Source: Chlorobiota bacterium (GTDB lineage Bacteria; Bacteroidota; Bacteroidia; Bacteroidales; B39-G9). Taken from it: a DNA stretch of 15,120 nucleotides. A program made the position numbers and the translations under genes. The stretch covers positions 1 to 15,120 of the forward strand of contig DAOVJU010000015.1 of assembly GCA_030632095.1 (NCBI GenBank), read 5' to 3'. Of this stretch, positions 1-7,410 are shown piece by piece (the first letter of the stretch is position 1; the number at the start of each line of letters is the position of its first letter). The notes under the pieces are model-generated. The model did no database searches. It was not told the DNA's origin and saw only the letters and a list, made by a program, of their open reading frames with translations.

Positions 1-93
1 AAAACGACTTAATATAGAAATTGTTTGGCGGCTATAATTTCCCAAACCACTTCTATTATAAAAAGCCCGCTTTGCATCAAATCCAATTCGCAT
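1..93 (-). CDS. Glycosyltransferase N-terminus (partial, runs off the left edge)
   Basis: The reverse strand has an ATG at 93-91 followed by 31 open codons to the window edge. The peptide starts MRIGFDAKRAFYNRSG and continues LGNYSRQTI. This matches the usual start of GT-B fold (family 4/1) glycosyltransferases in Bacteroidota: a first beta strand ending in FDAKR, then the N-R-[ST]-G-L-G-x-Y glycine loop that faces the sugar-nucleotide cleft. Such enzymes transfer sugars onto lipid or glycan acceptors at the cytoplasmic face of the membrane; the acceptor here cannot be told. It lies 21 bp downstream of the dapD stop on the same strand, so the two may be co-transcribed. Only the front is visible, so the family call rests on this motif alone. 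Confidence 0.7.
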   Translation of the reverse strand, partial: MRIGFDAKRAFYNRSGLGNYSRQTISILSRF

Positions 94-114
94 TCTATAT
101 CTAATTAATATTAG

Positions 115-933
115 CTAAACAGCAACATCATATTCCCTTAAAGCATCATTTAATGATGTTTTTAAATCAGTTGAAGCTTTGCGTTTTCCAATGATTAATG
201 CACATGAAACCTGGAAATCCCCAGCCGGGAATGTTTTATTATATGAACCTGGTATAACAACTGAACGTTCAGGGACAACACCCTTAAGCTCTTTTGGAGA
301 ATTGCCTGTTACATCAATTATTTTTGTTGATTTTGTAATTACTACATTTGCCCCTAAAACTGCTTCTTTCTTAACCTTTACACCTTCAACAACTATCGAA
401 CGGGAACCAATGAAGCAATCATCTTCAATGATAACAGGAGAAGCTTGCACGGGTTCAAGAACACCACCAATTCCAACACCACCACTTAAATGAACATTTT
501 TACCAATTTGCGCACATGAACCTACTGTTGCCCAGGTGTCAACCATAGTTCCTTCATCAACATAGGCTCCAATATTTACATACGACGGCATCATTATTAC
601 TCCTTTTGCAAGATAAGAACCATACCTGGCAATTGCATGTGGAACAACTCTCACACCAAGTTCTTTATAATTTGTTTTCAACGCAATTTTATCATGAAAT
701 TCAAATGGTGGTATTTCTATTACTTCCATTTTCTGGATAGGGAAATATAATATAACAGCTTTTTTTGCCCATTCATTTACTATCCAGGTGTTTTCATTTT
801 TAGGTTCAGCTATTCTTAATTTACCCTGGTCTAACAATTTGATTACTTCTTTTATTGCATCTTGTGTATCAATATTACTAAGTAATTGCCTGTTTTCCCA
901 TGCATTTTCAACAATATCAATTAAATGGTACAT
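115..933 (-). CDS. dapD: 2,3,4,5-tetrahydropyridine-2,6-dicarboxylate N-succinyltransferase
   Basis: DapD transfers succinyl from succinyl-CoA to tetrahydrodipicolinate in the succinylase branch of diaminopimelate/lysine synthesis, in the cytoplasm. The protein is 272 residues (E. coli about 274). It has an N-terminal helical domain with VNEWAKKAVILYFPIQKME, then a left-handed beta-helix of hexapeptide repeats. The family's hallmark run NIGAYVDEGTMVDTWATVG, followed by CAQIG and HLSGGVGIGG, is intact, as is the C-terminal CoA-site stretch with ALIIGKRKAST. The frame stays open to an ATG at 978, but the start at 933 (MYHLIDIVENAWENR) aligns with known DapD starts. The 15 extra residues are Lys/Asn-rich and look like upstream noise. 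It is divergent from the gene at 1083 across about 150 bp, with the glycosyltransferase start 21 bp downstream. Confidence 0.95.
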   Translation of the reverse strand: MYHLIDIVENAWENRQLLSNIDTQDAIKEVIKLLDQGKLRIAEPKNENTWIVNEWAKKAVILYFPIQKMEVIEIPPFEFHDKIALKTNYKELGVRVVPHAIARYGSYLAKGVIMMPSYVNIGAYVDEGTMVDTWATVGSCAQIGKNVHLSGGVGIGGVLEPVQASPVIIEDDCFIGSRSIVVEGVKVKKEAVLGANVVITKSTKIIDVTGNSPKELKGVVPERSVVIPGSYNKTFPAGDFQVSCALIIGKRKASTDLKTSLNDALREYDVAV

Positions 934-1082
934 TCGGTACGGATTTTTCGGTTTCTTGTTTTTTTGGTAAAAATACAATAAATATAATTTTAAGTCATTT
1001 TAAATTGTAGCATGAATTTTTTGTTTAGGTAGGAAAGTTTTTATTTTTTTTTTAATTTTAGCATGTATCAAGATTAAACTTC

Positions 1083-1607
1083 ATGAAAATTATTACAAAA
1101 GTTTTACTGGCAGTGATTTTTTTGTTCATCGTTTTATTGATAGTTGGTTATTCATTGCCTGGCGAAAAAATAGTTTCAAAAATAATTGCAGTTGACAAGA
1201 TATATTTTTTTGTTATGGCTGATGTTGGCTGCCATTATAATGAAGCATCATGGCGATCAGATTTAGATACGATAATTCAGAAAGAGGATAGAGATGGATT
1301 ACAGGTTTGGGTTGAAAAATATGTGAATGGCGATTCACTTTTACTAAAAACAATTAAAATAACGGAATTTGATTTAGTTCGTGAATCGATTGAATCGCAA
1401 GGGAAAAACAGATTACGTGTAATACAATTAAAGGATTTAGATGGAAAAACAACTGCAATTAAAATGTCAGAAGAGGTAATTATAAAAAATCCGTTTAAAA
1501 GGCTCTGGTATTTATTTAATGACAAGTCCAGTGAATTTGTAGATAATTACTTACAAGACTTAAAGTCAAAATATAAAAACGAAGGCGACGATCCTTTTGC
1601 GTTCTAG
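1083..1607 (+). CDS. Membrane-anchored SRPBCC/START-like protein
   Basis: A 174-residue protein. Residues about 4-26 form one hydrophobic segment (VLLAVIFLFIVLLIVGYSL) that is a membrane anchor or uncleaved signal. The rest resembles a polyketide-cyclase/START-like (SRPBCC) fold. A segment near residues 50-60 has the N-E-A-S-W-R-S-D pattern typical of 'Y..WRSD' in this family. A strand-rich middle follows, and the end has PFKRLWYLF plus an amphipathic C-terminal helix (VDNYLQDLKSKYKNE). SRPBCC domains bind hydrophobic ligands; no catalytic residue or ligand can be named here. The serpin starts 35 bp after its stop on the same strand, suggesting co-transcription. The family call is from pattern and could be wrong in detail. 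Confidence 0.6.
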   Translation: MKIITKVLLAVIFLFIVLLIVGYSLPGEKIVSKIIAVDKIYFFVMADVGCHYNEASWRSDLDTIIQKEDRDGLQVWVEKYVNGDSLLLKTIKITEFDLVRESIESQGKNRLRVIQLKDLDGKTTAIKMSEEVIIKNPFKRLWYLFNDKSSEFVDNYLQDLKSKYKNEGDDPFAF

Positions 1608-1642
1608 CAATTCGGGTTAATTCTTCAAATTAAGATAAACAG

Positions 1643-2845
1643 ATGAAAAACAAGAAAGTTATTTCCCTTCTTATTACATTCCTGGTTTTATCAGGACCAA
1701 ATTTTAAATGTTCTGAGGAAAAAGAGGCGTCATTTAATACTATTATAGAAGCCAATAATAAATTTGCTTTTGATATCTATAAAAAGCTGGAAAATGATGA
1801 AGGCAATATTTTCTATTCACCATACAGCTTGTCTTCGGCTTTATCAATGACATATGCCGGGGCAAATGGAGAAACTAAATCACAAATGGCCAATGTTTTG
1901 CACTTTGATGAAAATAATAAAAGCATTCACAAATCCATTGCGCTTTTAAATGAATCATTAGATGAATTAAGTAAAGGCAACATACAACTAGAACTGGCAA
2001 ATGGAGTTTGGGCAGATATAAACTGGAAATTTCTTGATTCTTATTTTGAATTATTGGCTGAAAATTATAAAGCAATTGCACGAAATGTTGATATGAGCGA
2101 TGGAATTAAAACCGCGCAGATCATTAATGATTGGACAAGTGAAAAAACTCATGGGAAAATAACAAAAATTGTAAATCCTGATGATTTTAAAATTGCCAGA
2201 TTAGTATTAGCAAATGCAATATACTTTAAAGGGACATGGAAATATACTTTTGACAAAAAACAAACCAGAAAAAGTACATTTGTTTTAAATGATAAACGAA
2301 ATGTTAAAACTGATTTCATGTTTTTATCGGACACTTTAAAATATTTTGATGGTGAGCATGCACAGGTTTTAGAATTACCATATTCCGGAGAAAAGTTATC
2401 AATGATGATTGTATTGCCAAATAAAAAAATTGGCATTAAAAACTTTGAAAAGGAATTTTTGCTTGAGGAATATCTGAAATGGAATAATTCACTGAGTTTA
2501 ACAAGTATTGATGTTTATATACCCAAATTTAAAACAAAGTATGAAAAAGAATTTAAACAAGTTTTGAGTGATTTGGGAATGCCAATAGCTTTTTCGCGAG
2601 CTGCAGATTTTTCGGGAATGACAGGGATGCAAGATTTGCAAATTGATAAGGTAAAACATAAAAGCTTCATTGAAGTCAATGAAGAAGGTTCAGAGGCAGC
2701 TGCTGTAACGGTTGTTATTATGCGTGAAAAATCTTCTATTTATAAAAAAACGTTTAGGGCAAATCGTCCGTTTATCTTCATAATTAAAGAAAACAGTAGT
2801 AATATTATCCTGTTTATGGGAAGAATTGAAAATCCTAATGTTTGA
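1643..2845 (+). CDS. Exported serpin-family protease inhibitor
   Basis: A 400-residue protein, the usual serpin length plus an N-terminal export segment. Residues 5-17 are hydrophobic and a Cys sits at 23 (PNFKC), which could be lipidated, but the -3 to -1 residues are not a good lipobox. Serpin landmarks are in order: FAFDIYKKLE, NIFYSPYSLSSALSMTYAGA (helix B), LVLANAIYFKGTWKY (strand 3A), LELPYSGEKLSMMIVLP, and the C-terminal NRPFIFII and ILFMGRIENP. The hinge EEGSEAAAVTVV at about 347-358 has the small-residue run expected of inhibitory serpins, which insert this loop after cleavage. Counting from the hinge Gly (P15) puts P1 near Lys363, with Arg361 close by, which suggests a trypsin-like target. 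The likely role is blocking proteases at the cell surface or outside. It lies 3 bp before the next gene. Confidence 0.93.
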   Translation: MKNKKVISLLITFLVLSGPNFKCSEEKEASFNTIIEANNKFAFDIYKKLENDEGNIFYSPYSLSSALSMTYAGANGETKSQMANVLHFDENNKSIHKSIALLNESLDELSKGNIQLELANGVWADINWKFLDSYFELLAENYKAIARNVDMSDGIKTAQIINDWTSEKTHGKITKIVNPDDFKIARLVLANAIYFKGTWKYTFDKKQTRKSTFVLNDKRNVKTDFMFLSDTLKYFDGEHAQVLELPYSGEKLSMMIVLPNKKIGIKNFEKEFLLEEYLKWNNSLSLTSIDVYIPKFKTKYEKEFKQVLSDLGMPIAFSRAADFSGMTGMQDLQIDKVKHKSFIEVNEEGSEAAAVTVVIMREKSSIYKKTFRANRPFIFIIKENSSNIILFMGRIENPNV

Positions 2846-2848
2846 ACA

Positions 2849-3793
2849 ATGATACTTCCTGTTCTTTCAGATGTTATTAGTGCTCATAACAAAATAGAAC
2901 CATACATTCATAACACCCCTGTCTTATCTTCGAAAAGTATAAATAGCATAATTGGTGCTGACATATATTTCAAATGTGAAAATTTTCAGAAAGTCGGTGC
3001 TTTTAAGTTTCGTGGTGCTACTCATGCAGTTTTGAACTTAAGTGAACAGGAAGCAAAAAAAGGAGTTACAACACATTCTTCGGGCAATCATGCAGCAGCG
3101 TTGTCATTAGCTGCGCAAAACAGAAAAATACCATCTTATATAGTAATGCCTGAAAATACACCTGAAATTAAAAAAAAAGCTGTTTCAGGATATGATGCTA
3201 CAATATTCTTTTGTAAACCAACTCTTGAAGCAAGGGAAACAACACTTGATAAAGTGCAAAAGGAAACAGGGGCATATTTTATTCATCCATATGATAATTT
3301 CAATGTAATATGTGGACAGGGAACGGCAGCACTGGAATTATTAAAGGAAAAAGAAGATTTAGAAATTATAATAGCTCCTGTAGGTGGAGGAGGCCTGTTA
3401 AGCGGAACCTCAATATCAGCTAAGGGAATAAGTAAAAATATTGAAGTTATTGCTGCTGAACCGGAAATGGCCAATGATACATTTAAATCGTTTAAATCGG
3501 GGAAATTAATTCCCAGTGTTAATCCTCAAACAATTGCCGATGGATTACTAACATCTTTAAGTGATTTGACATTTGAAATAATCAGGAATAATGTTGATAA
3601 TATTTTGTTAGCAAGCGAAAAGTCAATTGTTGAAGCAATGAAATTGATATGGGAACGCATGAAAATTATTATAGAACCTTCATCAGCTGTTCCTTTGGCA
3701 GCAATATTGGAGAATAAAGGAAAATTTAAGAATAAGAGAGTTGGAATAATAATAAGTGGTGGAAATGTTGATTTAACTAACCTGCCGTTTTAA
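2849..3793 (+). CDS. PLP-dependent serine racemase / threonine dehydratase-like enzyme
   Basis: A 314-residue fold-type II PLP enzyme without a C-terminal ACT domain, so not the isoleucine-feedback-regulated type of threonine deaminase. The PLP lysine is Lys53 in FKCENFQKVGAFKFRGA. The substrate/cofactor loop HSSGNHAAA is at about 76-84, the phosphate-binding PVGGGGLLSG at about 177-186, AAEPE and TIADGL follow, and the end has ISGGNVDL. Several stretches, including the SSGNH loop, the IADG segment, LIWERMK and SGGNVDL, look closer to eukaryotic-type serine racemase/dehydratase than to IlvA. Family members deaminate Ser/Thr to the 2-oxoacid plus ammonia and may racemise Ser or Asp; which applies here cannot be read from sequence. 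The ATG is 3 bp after the serpin stop, with no strong ribosome-binding site. Confidence 0.87.
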   Translation: MILPVLSDVISAHNKIEPYIHNTPVLSSKSINSIIGADIYFKCENFQKVGAFKFRGATHAVLNLSEQEAKKGVTTHSSGNHAAALSLAAQNRKIPSYIVMPENTPEIKKKAVSGYDATIFFCKPTLEARETTLDKVQKETGAYFIHPYDNFNVICGQGTAALELLKEKEDLEIIIAPVGGGGLLSGTSISAKGISKNIEVIAAEPEMANDTFKSFKSGKLIPSVNPQTIADGLLTSLSDLTFEIIRNNVDNILLASEKSIVEAMKLIWERMKIIIEPSSAVPLAAILENKGKFKNKRVGIIISGGNVDLTNLPF

Positions 3794-3823
3794 TATTATT
3801 TATACCTATTAAAAGAAGCCTGA
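3794..3823. terminator. Weak imperfect palindrome between convergent genes
   Basis: The gap between two convergent genes holds an AT-rich imperfect palindrome, AAGCCTGATTAATTAAGG, running a few bases past 3823. It could act as a bidirectional terminator, but the stem is short and mismatched. The call depends mainly on its position. Confidence 0.25.
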
Positions 3824-4309
3824 TTAATTAAGGTTTAATTCCTGAAATAAAGTAAATTTTTTAATCATAGCATAAGCATTTTCATCATAATAAAACCGGA
3901 TAAAAGCATTGCTGCTCTTTTTAACCATTCCTATTTTTAAATCTTTATTAGTGGTAACATAAATATAAAGCACATTGAAAAATCCATTTTTGTAACTACT
4001 GTCAAATTCTGTAATTGTTAATCCTGTAGCGGTAAAAGTTCCAACCTTTTTTACATCTTTCCATTTAATTGTATATCGTTTAAATACCGAACGATAAGAA
4101 ATAGATTGCTCTGTTATAATAATTTTTGTATTAAAATGCCAGATAATAATTATTATAATACATAATACAGATAACAATAAAAATTGTATAAGCACAATTA
4201 ATGAGATCAGATTAAAAAAGTACAACAATACAGGTAATAGAATAAATGAAATAATAGGAAGCAATTGCTTTATATTAATTTTTTCAGCAGGGAAAGTTTT
4301 TGAATACAT
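3824..4309 (-). CDS. Small two-helix membrane protein with a PH-like domain
   Basis: A 161-residue protein. Two adjacent hydrophobic helices cover about residues 15-57, separated by a very short turn, as in a membrane hairpin. The remaining ~100 residues are strand-rich: the start, TKIIITEQSISYRSVFKRY then TIKWKDVKKV, is the usual opening of bacterial PH-like (bPH) domains, and a C-terminal helix (DENAYAMIKKFTLFQEL) follows. That architecture suggests a cytoplasmic PH-like domain tethered to the inner membrane; no enzymatic motif is visible. It is convergent with the PLP enzyme and divergent from the lipoprotein gene at 4550. Its upstream region contains the two hairpin repeats at 4370-4453. 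The function is unknown and the domain call is from pattern. Confidence 0.5.
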   Translation of the reverse strand: MYSKTFPAEKINIKQLLPIISFILLPVLLYFFNLISLIVLIQFLLLSVLCIIIIIIWHFNTKIIITEQSISYRSVFKRYTIKWKDVKKVGTFTATGLTITEFDSSYKNGFFNVLYIYVTTNKDLKIGMVKKSSNAFIRFYYDENAYAMIKKFTLFQELNLN

Positions 4310-4369
4310 AACTTATTATTCTTTTGCAATGTAGTTAAAGTCTTTTACTTAAGATATCTTATTTTGTAA

Positions 4370-4413
4370 CCCTGCGTGGGTCCCGATAGCTATCGGGATA
4401 AACCCTCGCAGGG
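4370..4413. repeat. REP-like palindrome
   Basis: The core, 4381-4398, is a perfect 18-bp palindrome (TCCCGATAGCTATCGGGA). It is bracketed by an outer inverted repeat: CCCTGCGTGGG at 4370-4380 against CCCTCGCAGGG at 4403-4413, with one mismatch and a 4-base TAAA bulge on the right. It is much more GC-rich than its surroundings. It sits between two divergent genes, so it is not in a normal terminator position. It resembles dispersed REP-like palindromes of Bacteroidota genomes; that origin is inference. Confidence 0.7.
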
Positions 4414-4421
4414 CTTGAAAC

Positions 4422-4453
4422 ACCACCTGTTTGGGACAAATAAAACAGATGGT
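4422..4453. repeat. Second hairpin next to the REP-like palindrome
   Basis: ACCACCTGTTT at 4422-4432 is the inverted complement of AAACAGATGGT at 4443-4453 except for one base, with a 10-base loop. In a reverse-strand transcript the mismatch becomes a G.U pair. It starts 8 bp after the previous palindrome, so the two may form one composite repeat, or lie in the leader of the reverse-strand gene ending at 4309. Confidence 0.5.
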
Positions 4454-4549
4454 AAAAATTCCAGATAATAACTACAAGCCGGTTATGCCATTATATAAAA
4501 TATAAATTGGTATATTTAATGAAAGAAAATAAAATTAACCAAAGAAACA

Positions 4550-5101
4550 ATGAAAACAAGGCTCAGTATATTTTTAATTTCTTTTTTATGGATAATCAGT
4601 GGATGTGTTCCATCCTTAAATCCTTTATATACAGAAGAAGATTTAGTTTATAATAATGAATTAATAGGAACCTGGATAGAAATTAAGTCGAAGGAAACCT
4701 GGACATTTTCACAGAAAAGTAAAAAAGAGTATTGGTTAAATCATTCTGAAAATAATGATGCTGCACTCTTTGAAGCTCATCTGGTTAAGCTTGGTGATTT
4801 TTTATTTATTGACCTTTATCCTAGTGAGCTAAAATCTTCTAATTATTTATATCAAACCCATTTATATCCTGTTCACACTTTTTCAAAAATAAGGATATCG
4901 AAAAACCAGATTGTTATAAAAATACTTAATCCAATCTGGCTTGAAGAATCTGTGGAAAATAAACGAATTAATATTGACTATGTAAGATCCGATGAAACAA
5001 TCCTGTTAACAGCAAAAACGACAGAACTTCAAAATTTTGTATTAAAATATGCCCTTATTGAAAACGCATTCCCCGACTCGTTAATTTTAATAAAAAAGTA
5101 A
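4550..5101 (+). CDS. Lipoprotein of unknown function
   Basis: A 183-residue protein with a classic lipoprotein signal: a short basic start (MKTR), a hydrophobic stretch and the lipobox ISGC, with the lipidated Cys at 19. The mature start, CVPSLNPLYTEEDLVYNNEL followed by IGTW, is a pattern I associate with a group of small uncharacterised lipoproteins. The 'GTW...ETWTF' spacing hints at a small beta-barrel like those in other 'GTW' lipocalin-like lipoproteins. No catalytic residues are apparent. It probably sits in the inner leaflet of the outer membrane. It is convergent with the large repeat protein, 18 bp apart, with no clear hairpin between them. Confidence 0.7.
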   Translation: MKTRLSIFLISFLWIISGCVPSLNPLYTEEDLVYNNELIGTWIEIKSKETWTFSQKSKKEYWLNHSENNDAALFEAHLVKLGDFLFIDLYPSELKSSNYLYQTHLYPVHTFSKIRISKNQIVIKILNPIWLEESVENKRINIDYVRSDETILLTAKTTELQNFVLKYALIENAFPDSLILIKK

Positions 5102-5119
5102 TTTTAGTTCTTCCTTTTT

Positions 5120-6832
5120 TTACTTTTGTACATTGTCAACCTTCTTTTTCATGAGTTTGTCTTCTTTGTAAATTGCTTCGTAAATCACTCCCCCTTTTTT
5201 ATCATAATAAATCACCAGGCCATGTTTCATCCCATTTTTATAGTTGATCTCGCCTTCCTGTCCCCCGAAATCATACCATGATTGCCATTTGCCTGTTTCA
5301 ACATTATTATGATAAAATTCTTGCCGGCGTTTAGCTCCCAAATCATCATAATAGTTCCATTCACCTTCTTTTATTCCGTTTAAATAGTTGCCATCAATAC
5401 ACATTGTGCCATTTTCACGCCAGGTTGTATATTTTCCGTTGTGAACACCATTGGTAAAAAATTCATACCGCTTTTTATTTCCATTAGAATGCCAGTAAAT
5501 AGCTTCTCCGTCTTTTATGTGGTTTTTGTATGTTAATTTATATTTTTGGGAACTATCTTCATACCATGATTCCCATAACCCATCCATAATTCCCATTTTA
5601 AATGTTCCCTGCATTTTCAACCGGCCATTTTCATACCATGTTTTCCATAAACCATTTTCCTTCCCATTTACAAATTCTCCCTCAGTAAATTTTTGTTTGT
5701 TTTCATAATAAGTAATCCATAAATCAACTTTCTGGTCTTGTTCATATTTTCCTGTTTTCCATATTTCACCATTAGCATACCAATATATCCATGTTCCCTG
5801 CATCATCCCGAAAGAAAATTCTCCTTCATTCCCTTTTTGTCCGTTTGTTCTCCAGAAAACCCACAAACCTTCCTGTTTATCATTTACAAAATGACCTTCC
5901 ATTTCTACTTGCCCGCTTTCGAGCCACCAAATGGCTTTACCATCTTTCTTTCCTTTCCTGAAGTTTACTTCAGATTCTTTATTCCCGTTATCAAACCAAT
6001 TGGTATGTAATCCGTCTTTAATATCATCGTTGTAATTTATAGTACTTTTTAATGTCCCGTCTTCAAACCAGAATGACCATTCTCCGTTTTTTCTCCCATT
6101 TTTAAGAAATCCTTCCATTTCTTTATTCCCATTCCTGTACCAAAGCGTATTTTTCCCGTTTTCATAATTCATTTCGCTTTTAATGCTTTCATCATCATAC
6201 CATGATTTCCAGCTTTCAATCCGGTTGCCCAAATTATATTTGCCTTGCGATAACTTAATGCCATTTTTATACCAATAAACCCACTCGTCATGTTTTAAAC
6301 CATTTTTATAATCCCCTTTTTCTTTTTTAGTTCCGTTTGAAAAACACAATACAAAATGGCCATTTCCATTATCTATAACCTTATTACCCTTTTCGTTCCA
6401 GGTGTTTAATAAATGCACTGAATCATAGAAAAAGTAATATTCTTCTTTGCGCTTATTTCCCTCATCATCCCAAAATGTCCATAAACTATCTTTTTGTCCC
6501 TGTTTAAAGAATCCCTGAATTGCAGGTTTGCCATTTTCATGCCATTCAAAAAAATTACCCTCCTGGATTCCTTCAACAAATTCTCCTTCGTTTTGTGTTT
6601 GGCCATTTTCATAATAGTAAATCAATTTACCATGAACAGCACCTTTTTTAAAATCACACTCCTGTGTCAGCCGCTCCTGTTTATCCCAATATTTCCAACG
6701 TCCATGTTCACGGCCTTCCTTTAGTGGCCCTTCAGAGCTTTTTTGGGATGCATTATAATAGGTGGTTTCCATTTCTTGTGAATAAACTGAAGCAGATATG
6801 AAAAACAAAATTATCAGGGATATTCTTATCAT
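5120..6832 (-). CDS. Exported YwqK/MORN_2-type repeat protein, about 21 units of 24 residues
   Basis: A 570-residue protein with a cleavable-looking signal peptide (MIRISLIILFFISASVYSQ). Almost everything from about residue 34 to 555 is a tandem 24-residue repeat with consensus EG.[FY].NG...G.W..WYENG, in strict register for about 21 units. One region near residues 130-175 is degenerate and contains the variant DNGNGHFVLCFSNG. Such repeats form a long beta-meander (MORN_2, often labelled 'YwqK family antitoxin'). The label is misleading here: the protein is exported and no cognate toxin is adjacent. A role in surface or periplasmic binding is possible but unproven. At DNA level the gene is a diverged 72-bp tandem repeat. 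A smaller relative with the same repeat lies at 14095-14562. Confidence 0.88.
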   Translation of the reverse strand: MIRISLIILFFISASVYSQEMETTYYNASQKSSEGPLKEGREHGRWKYWDKQERLTQECDFKKGAVHGKLIYYYENGQTQNEGEFVEGIQEGNFFEWHENGKPAIQGFFKQGQKDSLWTFWDDEGNKRKEEYYFFYDSVHLLNTWNEKGNKVIDNGNGHFVLCFSNGTKKEKGDYKNGLKHDEWVYWYKNGIKLSQGKYNLGNRIESWKSWYDDESIKSEMNYENGKNTLWYRNGNKEMEGFLKNGRKNGEWSFWFEDGTLKSTINYNDDIKDGLHTNWFDNGNKESEVNFRKGKKDGKAIWWLESGQVEMEGHFVNDKQEGLWVFWRTNGQKGNEGEFSFGMMQGTWIYWYANGEIWKTGKYEQDQKVDLWITYYENKQKFTEGEFVNGKENGLWKTWYENGRLKMQGTFKMGIMDGLWESWYEDSSQKYKLTYKNHIKDGEAIYWHSNGNKKRYEFFTNGVHNGKYTTWRENGTMCIDGNYLNGIKEGEWNYYDDLGAKRRQEFYHNNVETGKWQSWYDFGGQEGEINYKNGMKHGLVIYYDKKGGVIYEAIYKEDKLMKKKVDNVQK

Positions 6833-6855
6833 GTTAGTTGGTTTAAATGAAGTAA

Positions 6856-6863
6856 CAAATATA
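6856..6863 (-). promoter_or_regulatory. Candidate Bacteroidota -7 box upstream of the repeat-protein gene
   Basis: On the reverse strand this reads TATATTTG, an exact match to the Bacteroidota -7 consensus TAnnTTTG. It lies 23 bp before the start codon at 6832. No convincing -33 TTTG/TTG was seen at the expected distance, so this is a weak candidate. Confidence 0.3.
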
Positions 6864-6880
6864 AAAATCTAACCTGATTA

Positions 6881-6910
6881 ATTACTCTCTTCGGTCATGA
6901 AAAAAGTTCA
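6881..6910 (+). repeat. Copy 1 of a 30-bp dispersed repeat
   Basis: This 30-bp stretch matches 14659-14688 at 25 of 30 positions, in the same orientation. The shared core is GTCATGARAAAAGTTCA (R = A or G). No gene covers either copy. Each lies near a YwqK-type gene: upstream of the large one here, downstream of the small one at the other site. Confidence 0.45.
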
Positions 6911-6936
6911 TCAGCTTTACTAACCATCTCATTATT

Positions 6937-7006
6937 AGCCGCTAATGCGCAAATGAATTTTATAAACAAATATTATAATTTGTTTATAATTAGTGCATTA
7001 GCGGCT
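6937..7006. repeat. Nested inverted repeat downstream of higA
   Basis: The outer arms are a perfect 12-bp inverted repeat: AGCCGCTAATGC at 6937-6948 and GCATTAGCGGCT at 6995-7006. Inside is a second perfect inverted repeat: TTATAAACAAAT at 6960-6971 and ATTTGTTTATAA at 6978-6989, around a 6-base centre. It begins 31 bp past the antitoxin stop, so it could fold as a cruciform-like hairpin and serve as a terminator for the toxin-antitoxin operon. It could equally be a tiny inverted-repeat insertion. No T-run follows. Confidence 0.65.
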
Positions 7007-7037
7007 TATATGCATAATAGAGGCTAAATCCTTTAAA

Positions 7038-7409
7038 TTATGAGCCTAATATTATTTCAGGATCAATATTTAATTTTTGGTATAATGCCCTGGCAATACT
7101 TAATGTTATTTCCCGTTTATTTTTTAAATATTCACTTATTCTTGATGGGCTTGTTCCAAGGAGTATTGCCAGCGAATTCTGATTAAGCTTTCTTTCAAAC
7201 ATACGAAGTTCAATAACTTCCTGTAAAGTTGGTTTTGGTACCGGGAAATTAATTTCTTCATATTCTGCCACAAGGTCAGAAAGTTTGGCAAGTTCAATGA
7301 ATTTTGGATCACGCGATGGAGTATTGTTTCCAACTTTTATTAATAACTCTTCAATACGGTTTATTGCTTCATTATATTCTATCTCGCTGTTTATTCTGTT
7401 AGTTTGCAT
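7038..7409 (-). CDS. HigA-type antitoxin (XRE-family HTH)
   Basis: A 123-residue protein using the ATG at 7409, one base after the toxin stop. Earlier in-frame ATGs at 7418, 7427 and 7487 would overlap the toxin gene, but the family normally begins just before the helix seen here (NSEIEYNEAINRIEELL). The N-terminal half has the HigA pattern ELAKLSDLVAEYEEINFP, which binds the toxin. The C-terminal half is a Cro/C1-type helix-turn-helix: RKLNQNSLAILLGTSPSRIS, then EYLKNKREITLSIARALYQK. It should neutralise HigB and repress the operon by binding DNA upstream. The tight spacing to the toxin suggests translational coupling. Confidence 0.85.
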   Translation of the reverse strand: MQTNRINSEIEYNEAINRIEELLIKVGNNTPSRDPKFIELAKLSDLVAEYEEINFPVPKPTLQEVIELRMFERKLNQNSLAILLGTSPSRISEYLKNKREITLSIARALYQKLNIDPEIILGS

Positions 7410-7410
7410 G

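Noticed and set aside
934..978. Upstream ATG at 978 as the dapD start
   Set aside because: It would add 15 Lys/Asn-rich residues absent from the family; the ATG at 933 matches known starts.
5120..6832. YwqK-type antitoxin working with the nearby HigB
   Set aside because: The protein has a signal peptide and HigB already has its own HigA partner; only the shared repeat family suggests an antitoxin.
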